DNA of 24,590 nucleotides from positions 889,278 to 913,867 of the forward strand of contig BJOX01000145.1 in NCBI GenBank assembly GCA_009731375.1, given 5' to 3'. The first letter of the stretch is position 1; each line of letters opens with the position of its first letter. Position numbers and translations under genes: made by a program. The stretch is from Paulinella micropora. Taxonomy: Eukaryota; Cercozoa; Imbricatea; Euglyphida. Positions 1 to 7,784 of this stretch are shown piece after piece. A model generated the notes under the pieces. The model did not search any database, had not been told where the DNA came from, and was given only the letters and a program-made list of their open reading frames with translations.

Positions 1-1
1 G

Positions 2-430
2 CCCGGCGGGCTCCTGGACGCCGAGTTCCGCTGGGTCCCGACCCCGCTGGCCTATAAGCACGCGCTGCGCGAGATCGGCAAGCTGTCCGGCCTCGGCGGC
101 GAAGTGCGGCTAGTGCGTGGCACCTGTGTGCTGTGGGTCCTGCGCGCCGCGGACTCGCCCCCCCCCGAGCCTGAGCCCGAGCCCGGGCCGGCGCCCGGGC
201 CAGAGCCGGGGGCCGAGCACTCGCTAGTCGTCTGTTACGCCAGGGCGGGCGAGCCGGGCGTGAGCTGGTGGCCCGCGCCGCCGGCACGGCCTGCCCACTA
301 CGTGCTGCTGCACGTCTTGCTGGGGCCGGGCTGCACGGCCGAGGACGTGCCCGCCGCCGAGGGCCAGCTGCCGCGCAGCCTGCGCCGCCGGACCGACGCC
401 GGCGTCTGCGTCGTGTGGCGAACGGCCTAG
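2..430 (+). CDS. Gene A: 3' part of an unrecognised protein (142 residues visible)
   Basis: The frame is open from the left edge (first codon at base 2) to a TAG at 428-430, so the start lies outside the window. A GTG at 104 is only an internal valine and should not be taken as the start, because residues upstream of it read as ordinary protein. The visible part has a basic and hydrophobic beginning, a Pro-Glu-Pro-Gly linker at about residues 55-75 (PEPEPEPGPAPGPEPG), then a compact region with VVCYARAG, HYVLLHVLLG and a final CVVWRTA. G and C dominate third codon positions, supporting this frame over the arginine-rich shadows. I do not recognise a family. No poly(A) signal lies between A and B, so A may share the signal after B. 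Confidence 0.6.
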   Translation, partial: PGGLLDAEFRWVPTPLAYKHALREIGKLSGLGGEVRLVRGTCVLWVLRAADSPPPEPEPEPGPAPGPEPGAEHSLVVCYARAGEPGVSWWPAPPARPAHYVLLHVLLGPGCTAEDVPAAEGQLPRSLRRRTDAGVCVVWRTA

Positions 431-736
431 CCGGGGGGGGGAACCCCCCCCCTCCCCCCCCCTTGGGGTGGCAAGGGGGACACCCCCCCCTTCTCCCCCC
501 TTGGGGTGGCCGGGGGGGCACCCCCCCCCTCCCCCCTTGGGGTAGCAGAGAAGAGGGTGCCCCCCTCCCCCAGACCCCCAGGCCGGATCTTTCTTGCCAC
601 CGCGGGGGGAGGAAGGGGGTGCCCCCCAGACCAGGCAGAGGGGGGGGAGGGAGGGGGGTGCCCTTCCTTCCCCAGCCCTGTGCGTGGGGAGGGAGGTCCT
701 TTTTCCCCCAACCGTTCGCCGACCAGCGTCCCCGGG
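431..736. other. G/C-homopolymer spacer between A and B with ~38-bp tandem units
   Basis: This stretch consists of alternating runs of 5-9 G and 5-9 C. The motif CCTTGGGGTRGC recurs near 461, 499 and 536, giving three degenerate units about 38 bases apart; later parts are related (GGGGGTGCCC recurs). Several long but shadow-like frames cross it, with compositions made of Pro, Gly and Arg only. I see no credible gene. Its role is unknown; similar G/C-run spacers occur elsewhere in the window (6640-6800, 13680-13860, 22100-22240). Confidence 0.7.
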
Positions 737-1375
737 ATGGAAACCGAACACGGGCCGCCGGGCCGCCAGGCCGAAGCCGAGCCCGTGTGGCTGCTCAAGG
801 GCTGGTCCGTAGATCTGCCGGCGGGCGGACAAGTCATGCTGTGCCTAGAAAGGGCCCCCCCGGGGGGGCCGGAACGCCCCCCGGCCGAACGCCACTGGGC
901 CGTGCTGCCCAATACCTCCGTCCGCCCGGATCGGGCGCACGAGGTGGTCGCGCTGCTGGACTCGTTGTGCGCGCGCGAGGAGGGGGACAGTGTGCCGCCG
1001 GGGCGGCCTGCCTCCCCCGGGCTGCTCGACTACAGCCTGAGCGTAGCCAGCCACTCGCAGCGGCCGCCGGCGCCCGCGGTCGCGTACCACTTTGCGCTGG
1101 ACGGCGAACACAAGCAACAGCCAGCCGGCTCCGACTGCTCGGTCAGGGACCTCCGGTTCCGGCGCGCCACGTCCGCCCGGTACAAGTCGCTCCGCGCGTG
1201 GCTCATTGACGAGAGAGAGTGGGCGCTGCCGTTGGCACCGCTGCCGCTGCGCGTCGTGGTCGCGGCCGACCACAGCGCCACGGCGCCCGCCACGGTGCTA
1301 GTCAGGCACCAGCGGCAGGTCCTGCAGGCCGATCGCGTGCCACTGCTCGCGGCCCCGGCCGAGCCTGACGCCTAA
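737..1375 (+). CDS. Gene B: unrecognised 212-residue protein
   Basis: The start is taken as the ATG at 737 (METEHGPPG), since upstream in-frame sequence is low-complexity spacer. The stop is TAA at 1373-1375. The protein has a Pro/Gly-rich stretch near residues 35-55, then LLDYSLSVASHSQRP, VAYHFALDGEHK and a basic region RFRRATSARYKSLRAW, ending in RVPLLAAPAEPDA. It has no visible signal peptide, membrane segment or catalytic motif. It lies in the same phase and orientation as A, 306 bases downstream. An ATTAAA poly(A) signal sits 74 bases after the stop. I cannot assign a function; a structural or accessory role is possible. Confidence 0.6.
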   Translation: METEHGPPGRQAEAEPVWLLKGWSVDLPAGGQVMLCLERAPPGGPERPPAERHWAVLPNTSVRPDRAHEVVALLDSLCAREEGDSVPPGRPASPGLLDYSLSVASHSQRPPAPAVAYHFALDGEHKQQPAGSDCSVRDLRFRRATSARYKSLRAWLIDEREWALPLAPLPLRVVVAADHSATAPATVLVRHQRQVLQADRVPLLAAPAEPDA

Positions 1376-1390
1376 GCACCGCTCCCCCTG

Positions 1391-1456
1391 CACCAGCCGA
1401 GTCAGTAGGCCTTTAATTGAAATCACCAGCCGAGTCAGTGGGCTTTTAATTAAAAT
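1391..1456 (+). repeat. 33-bp tandem duplication at the 3' end of B
   Basis: Two head-to-tail 33-base copies lie at 1391-1423 and 1424-1456 and differ at three positions. Each begins CACCAGCCGAGTCAGT and ends in an AT-rich TTTAATT core. The second copy holds a palindromic poly(A) signal that the first lacks because of one G/A difference. Confidence 0.9.
1444..1455. terminator. Bidirectional poly(A) signal TTTTAATTAAAA
   Basis: The 12-base perfect palindrome contains ATTAAA on both strands (1449-1454 plus, 1450-1445 minus). It lies between convergent genes B (stop 1375) and C (stop 1686) and could serve both. ATTAAA is the commonest variant of AATAAA. Use as a signal is inferred from sequence and position. 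Confidence 0.55.
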
Positions 1457-1487
1457 CAGACAGCAGGCCCGCGCTCACCGCGCTACG

Positions 1488-1534
<47 letters not shown>
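1488..1534 (+). repeat. (ACT)15 trinucleotide microsatellite
   Basis: Forty-seven bases of perfect ACT repeat lie in the region between convergent genes B and C. It is not inside a supported coding frame. It is followed at once by an imperfect hairpin (1534-1560). Confidence 0.95.
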
Positions 1535-1560
1535 CAGGGGTCCGTTTACAGACCCCCTGG
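1534..1560. repeat. Imperfect inverted repeat (hairpin) after the microsatellite
   Basis: CCAGGGGTC (1534-1542) pairs with GACCCC(C)TGG (1551-1560) around an 8-base loop, with one bulged C. The rest of the intergenic stretch up to 1685 holds no gene that I can support. Confidence 0.6.
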
Positions 1561-1685
1561 CGCGGACGGAACACACACCGGAAGAGAAAGAGAGCGGCGG
1601 ACGGGGGGGTTGCCACCGTTGTTCTAGGTGTGGAGTGAGGAAGCGGTCAAGGAAAACCGGGCCCCACCTGCAACCATCTACTGGA

Positions 1686-4600
1686 TCAGAGAGCGGTTGC
1701 CACCTTCATGAAGCCAGGGAGAAACGCATTCGTTCCTGGATATGTACCTACCGTCTGAACCGACCCGGACCCACCTCGGAGCCCGCTGCCCAAAGTCTCC
1801 ATCGTCGATCGGGATTCTTCTTCCTCCGGGTCACCGTCCGTATCTCTCTCGTAGTCATCGTCCGCACCTTCTTTTTTCTGCCAGCGGGCCCTGCCTTCTG
1901 TCTCGCGTTCAGAGTACAACGACTCGCTCAGTAGCCCAGCCTCCCAGCTGGCCGGGCTATCCTGAAAGTACCGTCTAAAGATGTTCTCAGTGACTGGCGG
2001 TTCGCGGCGCAGGGGCCGGCCACGGGCCTTCCACTCACGCTGGAAGAGCTCACGGGCTGCAGGCAGGTTGACGATCCCCCGCGAGCGATCTCGCCGCTGC
2101 CAACCTTCTACTGCGTTGACCCCGCGCTTAGCCTCCTCCTCCTCTGTGCTAGCAGGGGGAGAGGCAGTCTCCGTGGTTGTTGTGCCTGCCCGCCCGCCTG
2201 CCGTGTCCACATCTCTGCTGGGTGGGCGCCCCGCTGCTGTCGTGCGTGCCCCTCCGCCCGCCGAGCGCTCCGCCGTTGCCGTGTCCTCCTCTCTGCTTGC
2301 TAAGCGCTCTGTGTCTGCCTTCTCCGCCTTCGCTCCCCCAGTCTTACACAGTAGCTGGTGCTCTGCTTCCGCAGCCGAGGCTTTCCACCAGGGCAGCGCC
2401 GCGCGGATCGCGAGCACTACCTCAGAGGGCTGCAGCAGACAGGCCAGCGCGACCAGCCCCCCCCACAAGAGGTCCACGTCCAGGGGAACGGGCGAGCCGT
2501 ACCGCGCCAGGCGCAGGAACTTGTGCCTGAGCGCGTCGCCCAGCTGCCGCCACCAGAGGGAAAGCTCACCATCCGCCGCGCCCAGCCACACCAAAGGGCG
2601 GAACCTTTGGCGGAGTTGCTCGCGCTGTCCGTCCTTTTTGTCTTGGTCGTCGTCAGCGATAGAGCAGGCTGCGAACAGGCTGAACAGGTAGGCTGCGAGG
2701 GCGGCGCTGCTTTGGTCGGGGCACAGGTGCAAGTCCCCGGCGCCGGACAGAGAGTCGCCCAGGCACCGCACGAATTCCCAGTCGGCCTTAAAGTCCACGG
2801 CAGTACAGACGCGGGCATGGCAGTACGAGACTAGGTCCGTGGGGTCCGGGGGTGGGTCGGTTAAGGGACGGGGGTAACGTAGGCTCCGGCGTGCCCGCGC
2901 CTGGTCCTGGTCAGGCTGCTCCCGCGACTTCTCCTCCTCCTCCCGCCGCTTGCGCTCCTCCTGCTGCAGCTGCTGGGCCACCTCGCCCCCCACCAGCGCC
3001 TCCGCCTTCTTCTTAGCCTCCTCCAGTTGCTCTGTCACCTTCTTCGCCAGTCCTTCGATCACTTCCTTCCCCAGGCGCTTCTTCATCAACTCCGCCATTC
3101 GCTCGACCGCCTCCTCCGTCGGTTCCGTCGGTTGATTGGCGTCGTCCAGCGGTAGCCCGTCTTCCTGCTTGGCGTCCCCGTCATGCGCCTCCTGCGGCGG
3201 TAGCTGCTCCTCCGTTCGCCGGGGCGCCAGCCCGGCGCCCTCCGGCGGTAGCTCTGTCTCCTCGCGCTGCACTCGCTTGGCCTCCGGGCGCCGCACGGCC
3301 TCCTGCCGCGTCCGCTCCTCCTCCTCCTCCCGCTGCAGCCGCAGCTGCTCCTCTCGCTGCAGCCGCAGCTGCTCCAGCTGCTGCCGCTGCTGCTCGGCCG
3401 CCGCTTTTCGCTTCTGCTCCTCCTCCTGCCGCAGCCGCTCGGTCTCCGCCTTTCGCTTCTGCTCCTCTTCCTGCCGCAGCCGCTCGGTCTCCGCCTTTCG
3501 CTTCTGCTCCTCTTCCTGCCGCAGCCGCAGCTGCTCCGCCTGCTCCAGCTGCCGCCGCTCGGCCTCCTCCCGCTGCAGCCGCTCTGCCTCCACCTTCCGC
3601 CTCCGCGCATCATCCACTCGCTCTGCCTCCTCCTTCCGCTGACGTTCTGTCTCCTGCTCCGCCGCATTCAAGGCAGCTGCCTTGGTCTTCACGACAGGCA
3701 TAATCGGGCTAGGCAGCAGTGAATTCAGCAGATTGGACTTGGCGTTTTTCCACACAGCGGCTTTTCCTTTCGCGAGTTTTGGAGCTGGCTTTAACTTTAC
3801 TATCGCCGACCGCAGCGTGCACAAGTACTCATTCCAGCGTGTTTGATCGAGTGCCCCTTTGACCTCACCCCCACTATCTCGGCAGTAGCCACACTGGTAC
3901 AGTAGTTGTTTCGTGTACTCTTTGGTCTGCTTTTCCAAAGCAATGAAGCTTGGGGGAGGGGAAAAACGGTTCGAAACCATTGGGTCTGACAGTAAATGTA
4001 CAGTCTCAACCACGGCGCGCTGTTCCTCTAAAGCAGTGGTCAGTGTAGCCACTAGCTCTCCCCGCTGAGCCTCCGTCAGCAAAGTGAAGAAAGTAATCAG
4101 CCAGTAGATGGGCTGCAGAGCATGTCCAAGTGTGCCCGCGCCAGCAAGCTCACATACCTGCAACTTCTTTCCTTTTGGTACCATAAAGCAGCCTTCGCTG
4201 AGAGGGCGCAGTCGCACGCCTGTAGCTGTCGCTCCCGGCAAGTCGATCTGCCTCCCGAACACTAGCCCCCGCACCTTCCTTTCCCCGACTGCATCTTTCT
4301 GCGGCAGCTTGCTAATGCTCAGCAGGGCCAAGACGGAGCTCAGTTCTCCGTCCCAGTTGTTGATCACGTCAAGCAGTCGTTGGCCAAGCTGATGGGCCTG
4401 TGTTAGAAAAGCCCCTGCCGAGTCCAGCGCCGACTTTGTGACGGTCGCTGTGTCGGTTGCCGCCACAACCGCCGGCCGGCGGCCGGCCATCGTCACCGAG
4501 GGATTGGTCTCCACCGTCGTACCGGTCGCCGTCAAAGGCTTAGTCTCCGTCGAGGGATTGGTCGCCGTCCCCGAGGGATCGGCACCCGTCCCCGATGGAT

Positions 4601-6212
4601 TGGCCGCCGCCCCCGAGGGATCGGCACCCGTCCCCGAGGGATCGGCCGCCGTCCCCGAGGGATCGGCACCCGTCCCCGAGGGATCGGCACCCGTCCCCGA
4701 GGGATCGGCAACCGTCCCCGAGGGATCGGCCGCCGTCCCCGAGGGATCGGCCGCCGTCCCCGAGGGATCGGCCGCCGTCCCCGAGGGATCGGCCGCCGTC
4801 CCCGAGGGATCGGCACCCGTCCCCGAGGGATCGGCACCCGTCCCCGAGGGATCGGCACCCGTCCCCGAGGGATCGGCACCCGTCCCCGAGGGATCGGCCA
4901 CCCCCGAACTGGTCGCCGTCGTCGTGTTGGTCGCCGCCGCCGAGGGATTGGTCACCCCCGAACTGGTCGCCGCCGCCAAGGGATTGGTCCCCGTCGAGAG
5001 ACTGGTCTCCGCCGGCGTGCCGTTCGCCGCCGCCAAGAGACTGGTCTCCGCCGGCGTGCCGGTCGCCAAGGGATTGGTCACCCCCGTTCTACTCCGGGTG
5101 GCCACAGTGTTCGGTGAGGGGGCTGCAGGTGTTGGTTGTCGTTCTTTTCCTTCCGGCTGCTTATCCCGCAGCCCCTGGATCGCTTCTCCTAGCTTCGTTC
5201 TGGTAACCAGCGCCAGCTGGGCCACGGCTTCATCCGAGAGCTTAAGTAGTTCGACGGCGCCTTGCTGCAGCCAGATCCGCAGCAACTGCTGCAGAGACTC
5301 CGTCGCCGCCCTCTTGGTTGCATCTGCGGGGGAGTACTCGAACACTGTCTTCAGTCTGTCGGGGACAGGTCCTGTCGCCTTTCCTGCCTGTACGAGTTTA
5401 GTCCAGGCCGCCTGGAGGTGCTTGGCGTCTTTTTCAACACTGGAGCCCGGAGTTCTTTTCCCGTCTGGTGCGTCGTCTTCTAAGCGGGGCATTCCCCCTC
5501 CTTCCTCCTCGGTCTTCTCTTCCTCTGGTCTGCGGACACGTGAGGAGGACGGTACTGACTTCTCCTCGCCCCCAGCGGCCGCCGGTTCCGCCACCACTGT
5601 CTTGACCATCACCTTGTATTGAGCGGAACCCACGCCGGTGATTGCCTCCCAAGCTGCCTTGTCTAGTTGTAGCTTCCGCGAGAAGTCGTTCCCCCGTAGG
5701 TACACTAGCAAGGAGTCCACTGCCTTCTCTACCTCTGCTCCTTCCTGTCTGCACAAGAAGAGGAGGAGCTGTTTTGCTTGGCCTAGGTACCTCTTTTGTT
5801 TCTGCTCAAGTTCACGTTTTTGCTTACTCTGCTTTGTCTTAGCTGACTGTGCTGCAAAGGCTGCTTTCAAGGCTTCTTTTAAGGCTTTTTCTAACGCGTC
5901 CATGTCCGTCGGCGGTTCTTTCTCCGGTGCCGCCGGGCCCCTTGCTCCTGGAGGCCCAGTCGCAATCGGATGGCCGTCATTTTCTGGGACGTCGTTTTCC
6001 GGGCCGTGTTGGCCCTCAGTGATCTCCCGGGCAGCGTCTTCCTCTTCTTTCTCCTCGTCTTCGTCTCCGCCCCCGGCGCCCCCCGCGGCATCGTTATCCG
6101 CTTTTTCCTCCTCTGGCTCGTCTCCATCTTCTTCCTCGTCGCCACTGCCTCCCTTGGCTTCGTCGCCTTCGCTCCCAGCGCCGTCCGCGCTTTGCACCAA
6201 TGTCTTGATCAT
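1686..6212 (-). CDS. Gene C, main frame: ~1,508-residue coiled-coil and repeat protein
   Basis: The frame ends at TGA (1688-1686). Its first ATG is at 6212, overlapping the TGA of the upstream frame as ATGA; the open frame reaches further back to about 6254 without an ATG. Domains in order: the tail of a helical domain whose beginning is in the other frame; an acidic Glu/Asp-rich linker; a complete second copy of that domain (5595-5910, core YLRG..F and WEAIT); a possible divergent third copy (about 5150-5440); a Thr/Ala/Pro region with 16 tandem heptapeptides ADPSGTG/A (4563-4898); a mixed domain (about 3690-4440); a long charged coiled coil (3200-3680) with three 15-residue repeats; and a C-terminal acidic part. 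The repeat and coiled-coil make-up suggests a scaffold or tegument-like role (inference). No family is recognised. Confidence 0.75.
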   Translation of the reverse strand: MIKTLVQSADGAGSEGDEAKGGSGDEEEDGDEPEEEKADNDAAGGAGGGDEDEEKEEEDAAREITEGQHGPENDVPENDGHPIATGPPGARGPAAPEKEPPTDMDALEKALKEALKAAFAAQSAKTKQSKQKRELEQKQKRYLGQAKQLLLFLCRQEGAEVEKAVDSLLVYLRGNDFSRKLQLDKAAWEAITGVGSAQYKVMVKTVVAEPAAAGGEEKSVPSSSRVRRPEEEKTEEEGGGMPRLEDDAPDGKRTPGSSVEKDAKHLQAAWTKLVQAGKATGPVPDRLKTVFEYSPADATKRAATESLQQLLRIWLQQGAVELLKLSDEAVAQLALVTRTKLGEAIQGLRDKQPEGKERQPTPAAPSPNTVATRSRTGVTNPLATGTPAETSLLAAANGTPAETSLSTGTNPLAAATSSGVTNPSAAATNTTTATSSGVADPSGTGADPSGTGADPSGTGADPSGTGADPSGTAADPSGTAADPSGTAADPSGTAADPSGTVADPSGTGADPSGTGADPSGTAADPSGTGADPSGAAANPSGTGADPSGTATNPSTETKPLTATGTTVETNPSVTMAGRRPAVVAATDTATVTKSALDSAGAFLTQAHQLGQRLLDVINNWDGELSSVLALLSISKLPQKDAVGERKVRGLVFGRQIDLPGATATGVRLRPLSEGCFMVPKGKKLQVCELAGAGTLGHALQPIYWLITFFTLLTEAQRGELVATLTTALEEQRAVVETVHLLSDPMVSNRFSPPPSFIALEKQTKEYTKQLLYQCGYCRDSGGEVKGALDQTRWNEYLCTLRSAIVKLKPAPKLAKGKAAVWKNAKSNLLNSLLPSPIMPVVKTKAAALNAAEQETERQRKEEAERVDDARRRKVEAERLQREEAERRQLEQAEQLRLRQEEEQKRKAETERLRQEEEQKRKAETERLRQEEEQKRKAAAEQQRQQLEQLRLQREEQLRLQREEEEERTRQEAVRRPEAKRVQREETELPPEGAGLAPRRTEEQLPPQEAHDGDAKQEDGLPLDDANQPTEPTEEAVERMAELMKKRLGKEVIEGLAKKVTEQLEEAKKKAEALVGGEVAQQLQQEERKRREEEEKSREQPDQDQARARRSLRYPRPLTDPPPDPTDLVSYCHARVCTAVDFKADWEFVRCLGDSLSGAGDLHLCPDQSSAALAAYLFSLFAACSIADDDQDKKDGQREQLRQRFRPLVWLGAADGELSLWWRQLGDALRHKFLRLARYGSPVPLDVDLLWGGLVALACLLQPSEVVLAIRAALPWWKASAAEAEHQLLCKTGGAKAEKADTERLASREEDTATAERSAGGGARTTAAGRPPSRDVDTAGGRAGTTTTETASPPASTEEEEAKRGVNAVEGWQRRDRSRGIVNLPAARELFQREWKARGRPLRREPPVTENIFRRYFQDSPASWEAGLLSESLYSERETEGRARWQKKEGADDDYERDTDGDPEEEESRSTMETLGSGLRGGSGSVQTVGTYPGTNAFLPGFMKVATAL
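3406..3540 (-). repeat. Three 45-bp tandem repeats coding for coiled coil
   Basis: Three 45-base units begin at 3406, 3451 and 3496 and code for near-identical 15-residue units rich in Glu, Gln, Lys and Arg ([15 protein letters not shown]). They form the centre of a longer charged helix at 3200-3680. The pattern fits a stable single helix or coiled coil. Confidence 0.9.
4563..4898 (-). repeat. 16 x 21-bp tandem repeat coding for ADPSGTG-type heptapeptides
   Basis: Sixteen 21-base units run in frame with gene C and code for ADPSGTx, where x is mostly G or A. One unit has V at that position, one reads ADPSGAA and one starts AN. Degenerate units (NPSxxT-like) extend the array on both sides. The peptide is rich in Pro, Ser, Thr and Asp and is probably disordered. 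The opposite strand is also open across it because the period is a multiple of three. Confidence 0.95.
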
Positions 6213-6550
6213 TCCATTGTAACGCGGACCACCCGTCTTGTGATTGCTTCCCAATCTTGCCGGGGTAGTTGTAGCGGACGAGCGAAGCCCTTCCCCCGTA
6301 GGTATGCCAGCAAGAGCTTCACGGCCCCTCTCAACTCTTTTTTTTCCTGTTGGTCACTCAGCCACTTGAGGAATGCCTCTGCTCGTCCCTGGTATTTCCC
6401 TTTTTTCTCGTCGTCTATGTTATTAGTTTCCCATGTGTTGTGGGCCTTTTCGAATGCCTCCTTTAGGGCTGCCTCTAACTGCGGGAGGTCTCCTGGCGAT
6501 TCCTTTGTCTTCTTCGGCGCGGGCGCGCTGCCCTTTTTCTTGGGCGGCAT
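6209..6550 (-). CDS. Gene C, 5' frame: N-terminal domain, broken by an apparent -1 frame change
   Basis: ATG at 6550 starts MPPKKKGSAPAPKKTKE, a lysine-rich N-terminus. A helical domain follows, with AFLKWLSDQQ, LLLAYLRGKGF and QDWEAIT, and the frame stops at TGA 6211-6209. The domain matches the second copy in the main frame of C closely up to WEAIT. From there the matching sequence (G-G-x-x-Y-x-x-M-[IV]-K-T) continues in the main frame, one base back, while this frame reads an unrelated tail. So the domain is split over two phases. No canonical slippery heptamer is visible at the junction. A 1-base sequencing or real deletion, programmed frameshifting, or ATGA stop-restart are all possible. 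Residues upstream of 6550 have only a TTG start and are not included. Confidence 0.7.
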   Translation of the reverse strand: MPPKKKGSAPAPKKTKESPGDLPQLEAALKEAFEKAHNTWETNNIDDEKKGKYQGRAEAFLKWLSDQQEKKELRGAVKLLLAYLRGKGFARPLQLPRQDWEAITRRVVRVTME

Positions 6551-6825
6551 TCGCTGGCTCGGCCTCGTGCGTCCTGGCGAGTTCTGGTGTGTTTGGGTAT
6601 ACAGCACAAACCTAGGCGCCCCCCTGGGTGTGACCAATTCGTTCTTCCCCGGCCGTCGGGGGAGGGAGTGAAGCGAGTGAGGAGAGCAGGGAGGGGAAAA
6701 GAGCGAGGGAGGGGAGGGGGGGGGGGAGAGACAAAAGGGGCGCGGGGCGTCGGCCTTTTCCGTTTCTTCTCCCCTCCCCCCTCGCGTCTCCCTCTTCCTG
6801 CCCAGCCTAGTTTGCCCGGGACGGG
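6551..6825. promoter_or_regulatory. Divergent C/D spacer with polypurine then polypyrimidine tract
   Basis: This 275-base spacer separates the starts of C (-) and D (+), so it should hold both promoters. From about 6657 to 6738 it is almost all purine, with a run of 11 G near 6717-6727. From about 6755 to 6798 it turns to a pyrimidine-rich tract. The two are roughly complementary, so hairpin, triplex or G-quadruplex structures are possible. I see no convincing TATA box. Confidence 0.4.
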
Positions 6826-7302
6826 ATGCACTGGGATCCCCACGACGAAGACCTGCAGCTCAGCGAGGCGTGGCGCAGCCAGGCGGTCACGGCGGGCGCG
6901 GCGGACGTGGTGGTCCACCGCTGTGACCAGAGTTGCCATTGGCTGCGCCTGCGGCCCGGGTCGGCCCTGGCGGCGTGCGCAGCGTCCGGCCGCCTACACC
7001 TCTGCGCCCCGGAGCAGTGCGGCCGCCACGGGGGCTGGTGCCCGCTCACGGGGCAGGCCCCCCCCGCGCACGGGCTGGAGGCGTCCGCCGATGACCTGCA
7101 CCAGGGGGGCTCACGCCTGCACCAGCGCGGCCCACGCTGGCTGGCGCAGGCCCCCCTGCAGCCGGCCCCGGCCGTCCGCGTGGGCGGGGCCGGGCCAGCC
7201 GCCCGGTCGCTGCCCGGCGCCGACCGCGCCTGGTCCGTCGAAAGGCTCTGGCGGGCGCGGGATTGGGGTCTGGTCCTGGCGCTGTGGCACGAGCGGCTGC
7301 CC
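6826..7302 (+). CDS. Gene D: Cys/His-rich protein, 5' part (159 residues visible)
   Basis: ATG at 6826 (MHWDPHDEDLQLSEAW) starts a frame that runs into an N-gap at 7303. Residues 31-72 hold a dense set of possible metal ligands: H31, C33, C37, H38, C51, H58, C60, C65, H68 and C72, arranged H-x-C-x3-C-H then H-x-C-x4-C and C-P-L-T-G. This suggests one or two zinc sites. A Pro/Ala/Gly-rich stretch follows (about residues 75-135), then DWGLVLALWHERL. I cannot name the family. It is divergent from C and, in the same orientation, lies upstream of E; whether D ends in the gap or is joined to E cannot be seen. Confidence 0.6.
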
Positions 7303-7767
7303 NNNNNNNNNNNNNNNNNNNNNNNNNNNNNNNNNNNNNNNNNNNNNNNNNNNNNNNNNNNNNNNNNNNNNNNNNNNNNNNNNNNNNNNNNNNNNNNNNN
7401 NNNNNNNNNNNNNNNNNNNNNNNNNNNNNNNNNNNNNNNNNNNNNNNNNNNNNNNNNNNNNNNNNNNNNNNNNNNNNNNNNNNNNNNNNNNNNNNNNNNN
7501 NNNNNNNNNNNNNNNNNNNNNNNNNNNNNNNNNNNNNNNNNNNNNNNNNNNNNNNNNNNNNNNNNNNNNNNNNNNNNNNNNNNNNNNNNNNNNNNNNNNN
7601 NNNNNNNNNNNNNNNNNNNNNNNNNNNNNNNNNNNNNNNNNNNNNNNNNNNNNNNNNNNNNNNNNNNNNNNNNNNNNNNNNNNNNNNNNNNNNNNNNNNN
7701 NNNNNNNNNNNNNNNNNNNNNNNNNNNNNNNNNNNNNNNNNNNNNNNNNNNNNNNNNNNNNNNNNNN
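7303..7767. other. Assembly gap (465 N) holding the end of D and possibly the 5' end of E
   Basis: No sequence is present. Gene D enters from the left and the frame of E is open at the right edge. Unlike the gaps at 8577 and 16356, its edges are not alike, so real sequence may be missing. Confidence 0.95.
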
Positions 7768-7784
7768 CGCCGTGGGCCCCAAGT

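Noticed and set aside
268-1209. Long plus-strand frame crossing the A/B spacer
   Set aside because: Composition is almost only Gly, Arg, Pro and Ala, as expected for an out-of-phase reading of GC-rich DNA; it overlaps A and B in another phase.
4438-5622. Long plus-strand open frame opposite gene C (394 codons, repeated PEGSA units)
   Set aside because: It is the antisense of the 21-bp array and adjoining low-complexity sequence. The minus frame has the charged, coiled-coil and domain context; this one has none.
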